From: an uncultured Sutterella sp.
GTDB lineage: Bacteria > Pseudomonadota > Gammaproteobacteria > Burkholderiales > Burkholderiaceae_F
Direction: 5' to 3'
Length of the DNA: 28,055 nucleotides
Assembly: GCA_900764215.1 (NCBI GenBank)
Contig: CAAFNI010000222.1
Span: 1-28,055 of the forward strand
Part shown: positions 1 to 8,732 of the stretch, one piece after another
Layout of the letters: each line of letters starts with the position of its first letter
How positions within the stretch are numbered: the stretch's first letter is position 1
The notes under the pieces: generated by a model
Databases searched by the model: none
What the model saw: the letters and a program-made list of their open reading frames with translations, nothing else
Told to the model about the DNA's origin: nothing
Made by a program: the position numbers and the translations under genes

Positions 1-58
1 CGATGAGGGCTCCCGCCTCTTGTTTTCAGAGTCACGCAATTCAGGGGCGAGCACATTC

Positions 59-1420
59 ATGAATATCGTCATTCTTGCTGCCGGCATGGGCAAGCGCATG
101 CATTCCAGACTGCCCAAGGTTCTTCAGCCTCTTGCAGGGCGCCCCATGCTTGACCATGTGCTTGATGCCGTTGACGGCTTTGCCGCCGTCAAGACGGTTG
201 TCGTGGGGCACTGCGCCGATGAGGTGCAAAAGCACTACGAAGACAGAACAGATCTGCAGTTTGCGCTTCAGATGCCGCAGCAGGGAACGGGCCATGCGCT
301 GATGCAGGCATGGCCCTTGCTCGATCGCAGCGAGTCTCAGACACTGGTGTGTCTTGGCGATGTGCCGCTCCTGTCTGCCGGGACGATCGCTCGCATGCTT
401 GAGGAGGCCGGAAGGAGCGAATTTGTCCTGCTTACCATTGAGATGAATGATCCGAAGGGGTACGGCCGCATTGTGCGCAATGCGGAAGGTGCGGTGAGGG
501 CCATTGTTGAGGAAAAGGACGCGACCGAAGAGGAGCGCCGGATTCGCGAGGTCAATACCGGCATCATGGTGCTGCCGACGGCCCGCCTCGACGCTTGGTT
601 GCATGCGCTCAAGAATGACAATGCTCAGCAGGAATACTACCTCACCGATCTCGTGGGCTTTGCGGCTGCGGACGGCGTACGAATTGCCGCCGTTCATCCG
701 GACTATCCTTATGAGGTCGAAGGCGTCAATTCCAAGGTGCAGCTGGCTTCGCTGGAGCGCACCTGGCAGCGCGTGCAGGCCGAACGTCTGCTTGAGGGCG
801 GCGTGACGCTGATCGATCCGGCTCGCATTGACATTCGCGGCGAACTGATTTGCGGACAGGATGTCCAAATCGACGTAGGTTGCATTTTCGAGGGCCGTGT
901 TGAGCTCGGCAACGGCGTACGCGTGGGCGCATACAGCGTGATGCGCGACACCACGGTTGAGGATGGCGTTGAGATCCTGCCCTTCTGCCACTTTGAGGGG
1001 GCCGCGGTAGGCCGGGACTCGCGCGTTGGTCCCTATTCAAGGCTTCGCCCAGGCGCTGAGCTCACGGGCAATAACCACATTGGAAATTTTGTTGAAGTGA
1101 AGAAGTCCGTCATTGGGCAGGATTCCAAGGTCAACCATCTGACCTACATCGGCGATGCCGACGTGGGGGCTCGCGTCAACGTCGGCGCAGGCACTATCAC
1201 CTGCAACTATGACGGCGTGAACAAGTTCCGCACAGTCATCGGCGACGATGCATTCATTGGTTCCGACACTCAGCTCATTGCGCCCGTTGAGGTCGGCGCG
1301 GGGGCTACGATTGGTGCTGGTACGACGCTCACGAAAAACGCGCCCGCGGGCAAGCTCACGCTTTCGCGTGCACGTCAAATGACCATCGACGGCTGGACGC
1401 GTCCGGTCAAAAAGAAGTAA
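59..1420 (+). CDS. glmU: Bifunctional UDP-GlcNAc pyrophosphorylase / glucosamine-1-phosphate N-acetyltransferase GlmU
   Basis: Cytoplasmic bifunctional enzyme that acetylates glucosamine-1-phosphate and then uridylylates it to UDP-GlcNAc, the precursor of peptidoglycan and LPS. The protein is 453 aa, close to the 456 aa of E. coli. The N-terminal nucleotidyltransferase loop LAAGMGKRM (residues 6-14) and LPKVL (18-22) supply the conserved Arg13 and Lys20. From about residue 250 a left-handed beta-helix of hexapeptide repeats follows, with the acetyltransferase His in NHLTYIGD (His360). An in-frame start at 20 would add 13 residues, but family members begin right before the IVILAAG strand, so I chose the ATG at 59. 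glmS follows after 65 bases, so the pair is probably an operon for amino-sugar synthesis. The GMGKRM form, rather than GKGTRM of enterics, is what I recall from Betaproteobacteria. Very secure call. Confidence 0.97.
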   Translation: MNIVILAAGMGKRMHSRLPKVLQPLAGRPMLDHVLDAVDGFAAVKTVVVGHCADEVQKHYEDRTDLQFALQMPQQGTGHALMQAWPLLDRSESQTLVCLGDVPLLSAGTIARMLEEAGRSEFVLLTIEMNDPKGYGRIVRNAEGAVRAIVEEKDATEEERRIREVNTGIMVLPTARLDAWLHALKNDNAQQEYYLTDLVGFAAADGVRIAAVHPDYPYEVEGVNSKVQLASLERTWQRVQAERLLEGGVTLIDPARIDIRGELICGQDVQIDVGCIFEGRVELGNGVRVGAYSVMRDTTVEDGVEILPFCHFEGAAVGRDSRVGPYSRLRPGAELTGNNHIGNFVEVKKSVIGQDSKVNHLTYIGDADVGARVNVGAGTITCNYDGVNKFRTVIGDDAFIGSDTQLIAPVEVGAGATIGAGTTLTKNAPAGKLTLSRARQMTIDGWTRPVKKK

Positions 1421-1485
1421 AGATTAGACAAAAGGAGCCCGGGCGGCATCAATTACCGTCCGAAGCATGTTTGGAGAGAAAAAAT

Positions 1486-3318
1486 ATGTGTGGTATCGTC
1501 GCCGCCGCGAGTTATCGTGATGTTGTGCCCATGCTTTTGGAAGGCCTTCGCCGCCTTGAATATCGCGGTTACGATTCCTGCGGAGTTGCAACGCTTGACA
1601 ACGGCGTCCTCAAGAGGGCTCGTACCGTGTCCCGTGTGCACGAACTTACCGAAAGAGTTGCCGAAGACGAAGTGAAGGGCAACGTCGGCATCGCGCATAC
1701 GCGTTGGGCCACGCATGGCGCGCCGGAGGTCTGCAACGCACATCCGCATGTTTCGCGCAATCACATTGCGCTGGTCCATAACGGCATCATTGAGAATCAT
1801 GAGGAGATCCGACGAGAACTTCAGGCCAAGGGCTATGAGTTCACGAGCCAGACGGACACGGAAGTAATCGCGCATCTGATCAACGACAACGATGAAGGTG
1901 ACTTGCTCAAGGCTGTCATGGCGGCTGTCAAGCGTCTGCGCGGCAGCTATGCCATCGCCGTGATTGCCACCGATGAGCCTGGTCGCGTCATTGCCGCCCG
2001 CCAAGGGTCTCCCATGGTGGTGGGGCTGGGCGACGGCGAGAACTTCGTGGCATCCGATGCCATGGCGGTGGGCGGCACGACGGATCGGATTGTCTACATT
2101 CACGAGGGCGACGTCGTTGATATCCGTCCGAATGCATGGCAAGTCTACGAGCGAACGAAGAACGGCCAATTCCTTCCAGTCGTGCGAGAGGTTCGTGTCG
2201 TGCACGCTTATGCGGGTGCCGTTGAGCTCGGACCGTACCGCCACTTCATGCAGAAGGAAATCTTTGAACAGCCCCGTGCAGTGGGAGACACGCTCGAAGG
2301 CGTGGCCGCTTTTGCTCCGACGCTTTTCGGCGAAGATGCCGAAAAGATCTTCCGCAATACGAAGCGGCTGCTCTTCCTTGCCTGCGGCACTTCATACTAT
2401 GCCGCACTCACAGCCAGGTACTGGATCGAGGAAGTTGCCGGCATTCCGTGCGACGTTGAAATTGCAAGCGAATACCGCTATCGCGTCTCCGTTCCGGATC
2501 CTCAGACGCTCGTCGTGACGATTTCTCAGTCAGGCGAGACGGCCGATACGTTGGCGGCTCTTCGTCATGCTCGTGACTATCTGGGCATGCGTCAGACACT
2601 CACCATATGCAACGTGGCTACGTCGGCCATGGTCAACGAAAGCCGTTTGGCGTACATCACACGCGCGGGCGTCGAAATCGGGGTTGCATCTACGAAGGCC
2701 TTCACGACGCAACTCACTGCTCTGTATCTTCTGGCGTTTACGCTTGCCAAACTCAATGGCCGTCTCACGCAGGAAGATGAAGAGGCGGAGCTCAAGCACC
2801 TGCGTCATTTGCCGGCGGCCATGAGTGCCGTGCTGGCGCTCGAACCTCAGATCATGGCTTGGGCGGAAAGTTTTGCTGCCAAGCAGCATGCACTATTTCT
2901 TGGTCGAGGCGTGCACTACCCGATTGCGCTAGAGGGCGCCTTGAAACTCAAGGAAATAAGCTACATTCACGCAGAAGCCTATCCGGCCGGCGAGCTCAAG
3001 CACGGGCCGCTTGCGCTTGTAGACCGCGAAATGCCGGTCGTCACGGTCGCTCCAAACGACCGCCTGCTCGAAAAGCTCAAGAGCAACATGCAGGAGGTTC
3101 GCGCCCGTGGCGGCGAACTTTATGTCTGCGCCGACGGTGATTCCGTCATTGAGTCGTCCGATGGCATGCACGTCATCCGCTTGCCCGAAAACTATGGACG
3201 ACTGTCTCCCATCCTCCATGTGGTACCGTTGCAGCTGCTTGCCTACCATACGGCGCTTGCTCGCGGCACGGATGTGGATAAGCCCCGCAATCTGGCCAAA
3301 AGCGTGACGGTTGAATAA
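1486..3318 (+). CDS. glmS: Glutamine--fructose-6-phosphate aminotransferase (isomerizing) GlmS
   Basis: Makes glucosamine-6-phosphate from fructose-6-phosphate and glutamine, the first committed step of the hexosamine pathway that GlmU finishes. The protein is 610 aa, family-typical. It begins MCGIVAA, so Cys2 becomes the N-terminal nucleophile of the Ntn glutaminase domain after Met removal. This fixes the start at the ATG at 1486 rather than the in-frame TTG at 1471; a GGAGAG ribosome site lies at 1473-1478. The glutaminase domain spans about residues 1-240 (THTRWATHG-type segment AHTRWATHG, EVNS-like region). Two SIS sugar-isomerase domains follow, with CGTSYYAA, SQSGETADT and LGRGVHYPIALEGALKLKE. 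The C-terminal DKPRNLAKSVTVE is the usual tail that closes over the active site. No leader ribozyme is visible, as expected for a Gram-negative. Confidence 0.97.
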   Translation: MCGIVAAASYRDVVPMLLEGLRRLEYRGYDSCGVATLDNGVLKRARTVSRVHELTERVAEDEVKGNVGIAHTRWATHGAPEVCNAHPHVSRNHIALVHNGIIENHEEIRRELQAKGYEFTSQTDTEVIAHLINDNDEGDLLKAVMAAVKRLRGSYAIAVIATDEPGRVIAARQGSPMVVGLGDGENFVASDAMAVGGTTDRIVYIHEGDVVDIRPNAWQVYERTKNGQFLPVVREVRVVHAYAGAVELGPYRHFMQKEIFEQPRAVGDTLEGVAAFAPTLFGEDAEKIFRNTKRLLFLACGTSYYAALTARYWIEEVAGIPCDVEIASEYRYRVSVPDPQTLVVTISQSGETADTLAALRHARDYLGMRQTLTICNVATSAMVNESRLAYITRAGVEIGVASTKAFTTQLTALYLLAFTLAKLNGRLTQEDEEAELKHLRHLPAAMSAVLALEPQIMAWAESFAAKQHALFLGRGVHYPIALEGALKLKEISYIHAEAYPAGELKHGPLALVDREMPVVTVAPNDRLLEKLKSNMQEVRARGGELYVCADGDSVIESSDGMHVIRLPENYGRLSPILHVVPLQLLAYHTALARGTDVDKPRNLAKSVTVE

Positions 3319-3342
3319 GCCGCCAATTCTTCTGGAGAAAGA

Positions 3343-3373
3343 ACGGCCTCAGTTCAGTCAAGACTGGGGCCGT
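3343..3373. terminator. Bidirectional terminator hairpin between glmS and the marC-family gene
   Basis: An 11-bp stem (3343-3353 with 3363-3373, one G-T pair) with a 9-base loop lies between two convergent genes. The flank on the minus-strand exit side is pyrimidine-rich (GTTCTTTCTCC). The plus-strand exit is only weakly T-rich, so termination is likely better for the minus-strand gene. Confidence 0.6.
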
Positions 3374-3399
3374 GTCTCTTATGGGGCGCGAAAATGCGG

Positions 3400-4068
3400 C
3401 TAGCCTCCTGCCATGAAGGTGCGGATGCCCGAGCCGATGAACTGCACGCCGATGCAGATGAGCAGGAAGCCCATCAATTTGCTTAGGACGAGCGTACCCG
3501 AAGGGCCGAGACGGCGGGTCAGAATGTCGGAATAGCGCATGACTGCCCAAGACGCCATGGCGGTGAAGATGATTGCAAGCACCGTCCATGCAAAGGCAAT
3601 GGCAATGTCTGCATAGTTGGAGAGTTCTGCAATCTCGGTGGAGAAGCCGATCACGACGGCGATCGTGCCCGGACCTGCAATGCCTGGCATGGCAATGGGG
3701 AAAAAGGCATAGTCGTCCTTGTCGCGTCGCACGATGGGCGCTTTGTTGGGTGAGCTGCCGCCGAAGAGCATTTGATAACCGATGGCCGCAACGACGAGAC
3801 CGCCCGAGATTCGCATGGCGCCGTAGGAGATGCCGAAAAAGGCGAGCAACATATTGCCGCCAACGAGGCTGACGGCCATGATGATGCCGGCGTAGATGCC
3901 AGCCCAGTTCGCCTGTTGGCGACGGCGTTCTTCGGACATGCCCTGCGTCAGGCTGACGAAGAGCGGGAGCTTCGAAAGCGGATTGGTGATCACTAGCAGA
4001 GACACCAGGCCGCCGAGAAAATATTGAAAATGGATGGCTTCCAACATGATTTTGCTGAGGACCGGCAC
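3400..4068 (-). CDS. MarC-family integral membrane protein
   Basis: Polytopic inner-membrane protein of the MarC (UPF0056) family, whose biochemical role is not settled; the older link to multiple antibiotic resistance has not held up. The length of 222 aa matches MarC/YhgN/YchE proteins. Visible family features are the N-terminal segment with VITNPLSKLPLF, the second helix after the QQANWAGIYAGIIMA stretch, GISYGAMRISGGLVVAAIGYQML, the motif FPIAMPGIAGPGTIA around residue 115, and a last helix with LSKLMGFLLICIGVQFI. About six hydrophobic segments can be counted. The longest frame starts with GTG at 4068. An ATG at 4047 (MLEAIHF) is an equally plausible start, and neither has a clear ribosome site. 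It stands alone, divergent from dctA and convergent with glmS. Confidence 0.88.
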   Translation of the reverse strand: MPVLSKIMLEAIHFQYFLGGLVSLLVITNPLSKLPLFVSLTQGMSEERRRQQANWAGIYAGIIMAVSLVGGNMLLAFFGISYGAMRISGGLVVAAIGYQMLFGGSSPNKAPIVRRDKDDYAFFPIAMPGIAGPGTIAVVIGFSTEIAELSNYADIAIAFAWTVLAIIFTAMASWAVMRYSDILTRRLGPSGTLVLSKLMGFLLICIGVQFIGSGIRTFMAGG

Positions 4069-4393
4069 CTAGTCGGAAAGGGGCGCCGAAAACGGATGCG
4101 TCACATTAAGACATTGCGCCGGGTTTTGCAAGACGTGAGCAGTTTGTCGTATGCGAGCGAGCGTTTTGGCAGGTCGGATTAGGCGGACGCCCTAGGGACT
4201 TCGCGTTAGATACGGAATAACCATTAAGAAAATCCGCTAAAAGCGTCCGAAGTGCCTTATTATTGGGAGTCCTTCAAAACGGCCTTCTTGGGAGTCGTTT
4301 CTGATGACGATCAGGGCCTCCTTCCGGAGGCTTCATCCAGAAAAAAAACACGGTCGGCGAAATCATTTGCCAGCCAACCCGGAGACCTCATAA
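4069..4393. other. 325-base intergenic region between marC-family gene and dctA
   Basis: No ORF or RNA gene is supported. The stretch must hold the promoters of the two divergent genes, but I see no convincing -35/-10 pair and no sigma-54 (TGGCAC-N5-TTGC) element of the kind often found before dctA. It does contain a 9-base direct repeat, TTGGGAGTC, at 4263-4271 and 4288-4296. A small hairpin lies in the presumed dctA leader (listed separately). Confidence 0.5.
4316..4331 (+). promoter_or_regulatory. Hairpin in dctA 5' leader
   Basis: A perfect 6-bp stem GCCTCC/GGAGGC with a TTCC loop lies 62 bases before the dctA start, followed shortly by a run of eight or more A residues. It could be an mRNA stability or attenuation element. 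No T-run follows, so it is not a simple terminator on the plus strand. Confidence 0.35.
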
Positions 4394-5698
4394 ATGTCCG
4401 CGGCTTCTGCAAACCATAAAACTCCGATTTACAAGGTGCTGTACTTTCAGGTGATCTGCGCCATTGTCATCGGCATCCTTCTGGGCTTCCTTGCACCGGA
4501 TATCGGTGCTCAGATGAAGCCTTTCGGCGACGGCTTCATCCGCCTCATCAAAATGATCATCGCTCCCGTGATCTTCTGCACGGTCGTGACCGGCATCGCC
4601 GGCATGGAGGACATGAAGAAGGTCGGCAAGACCGGCGGGCTAGCGTTGCTCTATTTCGAGGTCGTTTCGACCATTGCCCTCATCATCGGTCTCATCATTG
4701 TGAACACGGTTCAGCCGGGCGTCGGCATGCACGTTGATCCGAGCACGCTTGATCAAGCTGCGGTGTCTGCCTATACGGGACCGGGCAAGATGCAGACAAC
4801 CACTGAATTCTTGATGAATGTCATTCCCAATACCGTGGTAGGCGCTTTTGCCAACGGTGACATTCTGCAGGTGCTCTTCTTCTCCATCCTTTTCGGTTTT
4901 GCGCTGCACAAGTTCGGAGGTCGAGGCACGCTGATCTTCGACGTGATCGAAAAGTCGGCTCACGTTCTCTTCCAAATTGTCGGCATGATCATGCGCGTGG
5001 CTCCGCTGGGCGCCTTCGGTGCGATGGCCTTCACCATCGGCAAGTACGGCATTGCCTCGCTGCTGCCGCTTGCCAAGCTGATGGGTACGTTCTATCTGAC
5101 TTGTCTGCTTTTCATTTTCGGCGTGCTTGGAACTATCTGCCGCATTCACGGCTTCTCGATCATGCGCTACATTTCCTACATCAAGGAAGAGCTCTTGATC
5201 GTGCTTGGCACGTCTTCGTCCGAATCCGTGTTGCCCCGCATGATGACGAAGATGGAGCTCGCAGGCGTGTCCCGTTCCGTTGTCGGGCTTGTCATTCCGA
5301 CGGGCTACTCCTTCAATCTCGACGGCACAGCCATATATTTGACGATGGCTGCCGTGTTCATCGCTCAGGCCTGTGATGTCTCCATGACGCTCACTCAACA
5401 GCTGACGCTGCTGGCCGTGCTGCTTCTCACTTCAAAGGGCGCCGCTGGCGTGACAGGGTCGGGCTTCATCGTGCTCGCTGCTACGCTCTCCGCAGTCGGG
5501 CATGTCCCCGTTGCCGGCCTCGCACTCATTCTCGGCATTGACCGCTTCATGTCCGAAGCCCGCGCGCTCACCAATATGATCGGCAACGGCATTGCCTGCG
5601 TCGTAGTCGGTCACTGGTGCCGGGAGGTGGACAATGACAAGCTCAAGGTCGTGATGCACAGCAAGAAGAAGTATCACGAAAGCGAAAAAGCGTCTTGA
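4394..5698 (+). CDS. dctA: C4-dicarboxylate transporter DctA
   Basis: Inner-membrane symporter of the DAACS family that takes up succinate, fumarate and malate with cations. The protein is 434 aa, against about 428 aa for E. coli DctA. Recognisable parts are the first helix with VIGILLGFLAPDIG, the IRLIKMIIAPVIFCTVVTGI segment, the serine-rich re-entrant loop LGTSSSESVLPRMM (near residue 272) and the NLDGTAIY motif (near 308) that lines the substrate site. The long ALTNMIGNGIACVVVGHW end is typical of DctA rather than GltP. The ATG at 4394 has a GGAGAC ribosome site at 4381-4386. The gene is monocistronic, with a strong terminator after it. No dctBD two-component genes are adjacent. Alternative: another dicarboxylate or glutamate DAACS member, less likely. 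Confidence 0.93.
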   Translation: MSAASANHKTPIYKVLYFQVICAIVIGILLGFLAPDIGAQMKPFGDGFIRLIKMIIAPVIFCTVVTGIAGMEDMKKVGKTGGLALLYFEVVSTIALIIGLIIVNTVQPGVGMHVDPSTLDQAAVSAYTGPGKMQTTTEFLMNVIPNTVVGAFANGDILQVLFFSILFGFALHKFGGRGTLIFDVIEKSAHVLFQIVGMIMRVAPLGAFGAMAFTIGKYGIASLLPLAKLMGTFYLTCLLFIFGVLGTICRIHGFSIMRYISYIKEELLIVLGTSSSESVLPRMMTKMELAGVSRSVVGLVIPTGYSFNLDGTAIYLTMAAVFIAQACDVSMTLTQQLTLLAVLLLTSKGAAGVTGSGFIVLAATLSAVGHVPVAGLALILGIDRFMSEARALTNMIGNGIACVVVGHWCREVDNDKLKVVMHSKKKYHESEKAS

Positions 5699-5724
5699 TC
5701 GGGTTGTTATTCTTCTGACGTGAA

Positions 5725-5754
5725 AAAGGCTGCCTGAAAGGGCAGCCTTTTTTG
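5725..5754. terminator. Rho-independent terminator between dctA and the HtrA-type protease gene
   Basis: A perfect 10-bp stem (5725-5734 with 5741-5750) with a 6-base loop, a run of A before and a run of T after. It sits 26 bases past the dctA stop and should also end minus-strand transcription from the protease gene. Confidence 0.85.
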
Positions 5755-5801
5755 CATTCGCGCTTCAGACGAGGACGCGAGGAACAGGGTCGGGCGGAAT
5801 C

Positions 5802-7226
5802 TTACTTCTTGGCCTGAAGCTTGACGGGGATGAAGATGCGGCCGCCGCTGCGCTGAACAAGAAGAAGAACCTTGTCATCCTTGCACTGCTCAAGCAGGTC
5901 GTCCCGGCTCTTGAGAAGCTTGCCGTCAGCGCTCACGAGGATGTCGCCGGCGCGGATGCCGGCCTTGGCGGCCGGGCCGGAGACCTGAGTTACGAGCAGT
6001 CCGGTGGTTTCAGCCTTCTTCTCCTCTTCCTTCGTGAGCGGGCGAGCCGTCACGCCGAGACGAGTTTCATTGGCGGCCGTGGCCTGCTTCTCATCAGCAG
6101 CCTTGTTGGAGCCGACGGTGACTTTGATTTCCTGCTCCTTTCCGTCGCGGAAGACCGTCATCGTGACTTCAGTGCCGGGACGAATGGTGCTCACCAGCGA
6201 AGGCAGCGTGACGGAGGAGGTGACCTTTTTGCCGTTGAGCGCCAGAATGACGTCACGTTCGCGCAGACCGGCCTTTTCGGCGGGACTGTCCTTTTCGGTC
6301 TTTGTTACAAGAGCGCCCTCAGGCGTCTTGAGACCGAGATTGTCGGCGAGCTCCTGATTGATTTCCTGAATATAGACGCCGACATAGCCTCGCGTGACAC
6401 GGCCGTCCTTGACGAGCTGATCCTTGATCTGCATGGCCAGGTCGATCGGAATGGCGAAGGACAGGCCCATGAAGCCGCCGGAGGTTGAAAAAATCTGAGA
6501 GTTGATGCCGACCACTTCGCCCTGCATGTTGAAGAGCGGACCGCCGGAGTTGCCAGGATTGACGGCTACGTCAGTCTGGATGAACGGAACGTATTGGTCG
6601 CTCGGAAGGTTGCGGGAGAGAGCCGAAACGATGCCGGCCGTTACGGTGTTGTCAAGGCCGAACGGGCTGCCGATGGCGGCGACCCATTCGCCGACCTTGA
6701 GCTTGTTCGAGTCGCCCATCTTGAGAACGGGCAGGTCCTTGGCGTCGATCTTGATGACGGCGATGTCGGTCTGCTTGTCGGAGCCGAGCACCTTGCCTTT
6801 GAATTCGCGCTTGTCGGTCAGGCGAACGATGAGTTCATCGGCGCCTTCAACCACATGGGCGTTCGTCATGATGATGCCGTCGGAGGAGACGATGAAACCT
6901 GATCCCGTGCCGCGCTGTTCGGGGATTTCCTGCGGGCCGAAGTCGAAGGGCAGACCGAAGCGGCGGAAGATCTCGGCGCCGCGCGGGTCAAGGCCGGGGA
7001 TGCCGGCATTTTCGATGGTGCGGGCGTTTCGGATCATCTGGATGTTCACGACGCCAGGGCCGTTGTCCTCGACAAGCTTGACGAAGTCGGGGAGCTGCAC
7101 CTGCTGCTTGTCTTCAGAACCTCCGAAGATGTTGACGCCGGCAACGGCCGGGACGGCGAAGGAACTGATGACGGCCGTGACCGCTAAAGTGAGCGTCGCG
7201 GAGCGGGCGAATTTAGATGCAAACAT
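5802..7226 (-). CDS. Periplasmic serine endoprotease of the HtrA/Deg (Do, MucD-like) family
   Basis: Envelope protease/chaperone that degrades misfolded periplasmic proteins. The protein is 474 aa from the ATG at 7226, which has an AGGAAA ribosome site. The in-frame extension to 7295 lies before the signal peptide and is rejected. Residues 1-30 form a signal peptide (basic start, hydrophobic core, AVPAVAG cleavage region). The trypsin-like domain carries the full catalytic triad: His124 in TNAHVV, Asp154 in TDIAVI and Ser227 in GNSGGP. Two PDZ domains follow at about 280-372 and 388-470. It lies 156 bases downstream of a response regulator/sensor kinase pair on the same strand, recalling the Cpx-DegP regulatory link. 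A separate promoter in that gap is possible. Whether it is a DegP, DegQ or MucD orthologue cannot be settled from sequence reading alone. Confidence 0.95.
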   Translation of the reverse strand: MFASKFARSATLTLAVTAVISSFAVPAVAGVNIFGGSEDKQQVQLPDFVKLVEDNGPGVVNIQMIRNARTIENAGIPGLDPRGAEIFRRFGLPFDFGPQEIPEQRGTGSGFIVSSDGIIMTNAHVVEGADELIVRLTDKREFKGKVLGSDKQTDIAVIKIDAKDLPVLKMGDSNKLKVGEWVAAIGSPFGLDNTVTAGIVSALSRNLPSDQYVPFIQTDVAVNPGNSGGPLFNMQGEVVGINSQIFSTSGGFMGLSFAIPIDLAMQIKDQLVKDGRVTRGYVGVYIQEINQELADNLGLKTPEGALVTKTEKDSPAEKAGLRERDVILALNGKKVTSSVTLPSLVSTIRPGTEVTMTVFRDGKEQEIKVTVGSNKAADEKQATAANETRLGVTARPLTKEEEKKAETTGLLVTQVSGPAAKAGIRAGDILVSADGKLLKSRDDLLEQCKDDKVLLLVQRSGGRIFIPVKLQAKK

Positions 7227-7254
7227 GTTTTTTCCTGAGTGTGAGTCCCGGAAA

Positions 7255-7275
7255 CCTCGCAACAGCGTTGCAAGG
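7255..7275 (-). promoter_or_regulatory. Hairpin in the leader of the HtrA-type protease gene
   Basis: A 9-bp inverted repeat (7255-7263 with 7267-7275, one G-T pair) with a 3-base loop lies 28 bases upstream of the protease ATG. It is followed on the minus strand by GGTTTCCGGGACTC and then the ribosome site. It may be a stability or translation-control structure. There is no T-run, so it is not a terminator. Confidence 0.35.
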
Positions 7276-7382
7276 TCTCCTGATTGATCTAACAACTTTA
7301 TCGCAAAAGGGATGAGACGGGTATCATCTACAGGTAATGGTTGTGCAAGATGGGTTAAATTTGTAACAGAGACGAGGGCTTG

Positions 7383-8729
7383 TCAGACAGTCGCGGCGAC
7401 TGCGCCGAGCTTCGGGAGGCAAATGCGGAAAGTCGTTCCGCGCCCGTCCAGACCGTCATCTATCGTAATCGTGCCGTGATGAATGTCGACAATGCGCTTG
7501 ACGATGGCAAGACCGAGACCGGTGCCTGAGGTTTTGGTTCCGAGTGCGCGATAGAAGCGGTCGAAGACGCGTTCGCGCTCTTCAGTCGCGATGCCTGGCC
7601 CGTTGTCGGAGATTTCGATGACGGCGCCGTCGGTCTCAGCGTCTGCCCGCGTGCGTATTTCGATGCGTCCTCCTTCTGGTGTGTAGCGCACGGCATTGTC
7701 CGTGAGGTTCGTCATCATGAGACGCACGGCGTCTTCAAGCCCTTCCGTTGACGCAGGCTCCGTGACGGCGCTGATCGTAATGTTCTTTTGGGAGGCGATG
7801 GGCGTCATGTCCTCGCATACGCTGTGGGCAAGACAGTCGAGCTTGATGGTGCACGCTGGATGCTTCGTGGAATCCGGGTCAAGGCGCGCCAGCGTTAAAA
7901 GCTGCTGTACGAGGCGGGTGGCCCTGTTGATGCCTTCGTTCAGCCGCATGAGACTCTTTTCGCGAGCCTCTTCGGTCTTGGCGCGTTGAGCCAACTGCAC
8001 TTGAAGCTTAAGGGCGGTGAGCGGTGTGCGAAGCTCATGGGCGGCATCCGAAGCAAATCGCTGCTGTGCGGATAAGCTCTCACGCAGTCGGTCAAGCAGG
8101 TGGTTGATGGCGTTGACGAGGCCGGCGAGCTCAAGAGGCAGGCCCTTAGTCGAAATGGGTTCTAGCGATGTGGGCGAACGGCGTGCGACGGATCGAGCGG
8201 TTTTTTCAAGTGGCGCCAGGCCGCTGCCCACCACGATCCAAACTGCAATGGCGATGAAGGGCAGAAGCAGGCAGAGCGGCTGCAGGATGCGGAAGGCCGA
8301 TGAGGCGGCTAGCTCGGTTCGTACGGCTGTATCCTGTCCCACCGTGATGATGAGAGCGCCAGCGGGAGATGAGTAGGTGCGCCAGTTGACGCCGTTGAGC
8401 TTGGCGCTGGCAAAGCCAGGTGCATCCGGAAGCGGCAGATAGGGCTGATCTTCGCGTTGCCAAACCGTGTTGTTGGCGGAGTCGTAGACCTGAACCACGA
8501 TATGGTAGGACTGCGCGTCTCCGATGATGGTGAGGTGATCAGGATCGGCGAGCGGGAAGGTGTGGGTGACGGACTGCGCGAGCGATTCCGCCGTTTCCTT
8601 CAAGTGCGTGTCCAAAAATTGGTTGAACTCCGCCTGCGCGGAGAAAAACGTTGCTGCGGCCGTCGTGAAGCCGGCCGCTAGCAGTGCGCCGATCAGCGTG
8701 ATCAGGAGCTTCCTGCGGATAGAGTGCAT
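7383..8729 (-). CDS. Two-component sensor histidine kinase, QseC/PmrB-like
   Basis: Inner-membrane sensor kinase that phosphorylates the response regulator encoded just upstream. The protein is 448 aa. TM1 spans about residues 9-31. A periplasmic sensor region of roughly 115 residues follows, then TM2 (about 148-170), then a short linker that could be a HAMP remnant. The HisKA box is SDAAHELRTPLTAL with His231. The ATPase domain has the N box (NLTDNAVRYTP, 341-351), G1 (DNGPG, 375-379), the F box (VFDRFYR) and G2 (GTGLGLA, 402-408). The wording around His231 (QQRFASDAAHELRTPL) is that of the QseC/PmrB/TctE group. The start lies 3 bases after the regulator stop, so the two are translationally coupled. 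The signal sensed cannot be read from sequence. Confidence 0.93.
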   Translation of the reverse strand: MHSIRRKLLITLIGALLAAGFTTAAATFFSAQAEFNQFLDTHLKETAESLAQSVTHTFPLADPDHLTIIGDAQSYHIVVQVYDSANNTVWQREDQPYLPLPDAPGFASAKLNGVNWRTYSSPAGALIITVGQDTAVRTELAASSAFRILQPLCLLLPFIAIAVWIVVGSGLAPLEKTARSVARRSPTSLEPISTKGLPLELAGLVNAINHLLDRLRESLSAQQRFASDAAHELRTPLTALKLQVQLAQRAKTEEAREKSLMRLNEGINRATRLVQQLLTLARLDPDSTKHPACTIKLDCLAHSVCEDMTPIASQKNITISAVTEPASTEGLEDAVRLMMTNLTDNAVRYTPEGGRIEIRTRADAETDGAVIEISDNGPGIATEERERVFDRFYRALGTKTSGTGLGLAIVKRIVDIHHGTITIDDGLDGRGTTFRICLPKLGAVAATV

Positions 8730-8732
8730 GAA

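Noticed and set aside
59..97. GlmU loop GMGKRM with Lys where enteric enzymes have Thr
   Set aside because: Looked like a missing key residue, but I recall this form as normal in Betaproteobacteria, and Arg13 and Lys20 are intact.
41..991. Minus-strand open frame of about 316 codons opposite glmU
   Set aside because: It lies fully inside glmU, which is certain; no family features.
4640..5398. Minus-strand open frame opposite dctA
   Set aside because: Highly charged, His/Glu/Asp-rich translation typical of the antisense of a membrane-protein gene.
7227..7295. N-terminal extension of the HtrA-type protease
   Set aside because: It would bury the signal peptide 23 residues inside the protein; the ATG at 7226 has an AGGAAA site.
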